Notes under the pieces: generated by a model
The model's input: only the letters and a program-made list of their open reading frames with translations
What the model was told of the DNA's origin: nothing
Database searches by the model: none
Source of the DNA: Pseudoips prasinana
Taxonomy: Eukaryota > Arthropoda > Insecta > Lepidoptera > Nolidae
DNA: 64,000 nucleotides
Assembly (NCBI GenBank): GCA_951640165.1
Contig: OX621234.1
Span: 29,020,549-29,084,548, forward strand
Direction: 5' to 3'
Shown: positions 63,759-64,000 of the stretch, piece by piece
Numbering within the stretch: the stretch's first letter is position 1
Layout: the number at the start of each line of letters is the position of its first letter
Made by a program: the position numbers and the translations under genes

Positions 63759-64000
63759 TACTTTTTATTGCGGACTAAGAGCGACAAATGTCCTTTATAT
63801 ATCATCCTCCCATTATGTTAACTCGTGTCTACCGCCCTATTGGTATCGAAAGAAAAGTATTTGCCACTTTTTCATTTCGTTATTTGTATAGATGTATCTT
63901 AAATAACGATTTAATTTGGAAATGTATGCCTTCAATTGGCAGACGCTACTACACGCTCCTCTTCAGACTAACTATTATGTCTAAAAATATATATACGGCG
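63759..64000. other. no gene seen
   Basis: End of window. Nothing recognised. Confidence 0.35.

Noticed and set aside
1..64000. CRISPR arrays, bacterial operons or phage genes
   Set aside because: No regularly spaced direct repeats; the content is clearly eukaryotic.

Overview
This window looks like intergenic and intronic DNA from a moth or butterfly. It is AT-rich and has almost no long open frames. It is packed with dispersed repeats of the kinds I know from lepidopteran genomes: tRNA-headed SINEs, RTE-type LINE 3' ends with ATG/ATC-type tails, a short element starting ACTAGCTGTGCC, A|TC...CTAG|T Helitrons, Tc1 and hAT elements, and MITEs. The lepidopteran assignment is an inference from these families; no database was searched.

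Layout. 0-8 kb: a hAT-like element, RTE tails, a poly(A) tract and a Helitron. 8.9-12.6 kb: a decayed jockey-like LINE (endonuclease and RT pieces on +) followed by a decayed Tc1 element with both terminal repeats. 13-29 kb: mostly unique DNA with a mariner fragment, a LINE RT remnant on -, a repeat nested inside its own relative (23.2-24.1 kb) and several perfect short hairpins. 29.7-31.1 kb: the longest ORF (384 codons, GC-rich), an ORF1-like protein with coiled coil and RRM-like end but no reverse transcriptase. 35.1-36.7 kb: a complete Tc1-like transposon with intact 340-codon DD34E transposase, 25-bp terminal repeats and TA duplications. 38.8-39.2 kb: a 364-bp foldback element flanked by TTAA. 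41.9-45.2 kb: a terminal-repeat element, a possible 90-codon single-pass membrane protein gene and a LINE RNase H remnant. 52.9-55.8 kb: two small coding exons with good splice sites and matching phase, the best evidence for a host gene (+ strand); a third exon is possible at 63.3 kb. The introns are full of repeats.

The two ORFs that look functional (29.8 kb and 35.4 kb) belong to mobile elements. The host gene is only partly inside the window and I could not name it. The most unusual window-wide pattern is an excess of perfect or near-perfect short-loop inverted repeats (16-30 bp arms) that share no sequence. In one (20.75 kb), one arm is recognisably RT coding sequence and the other an inverted copy of it, which points to template switching as the cause.
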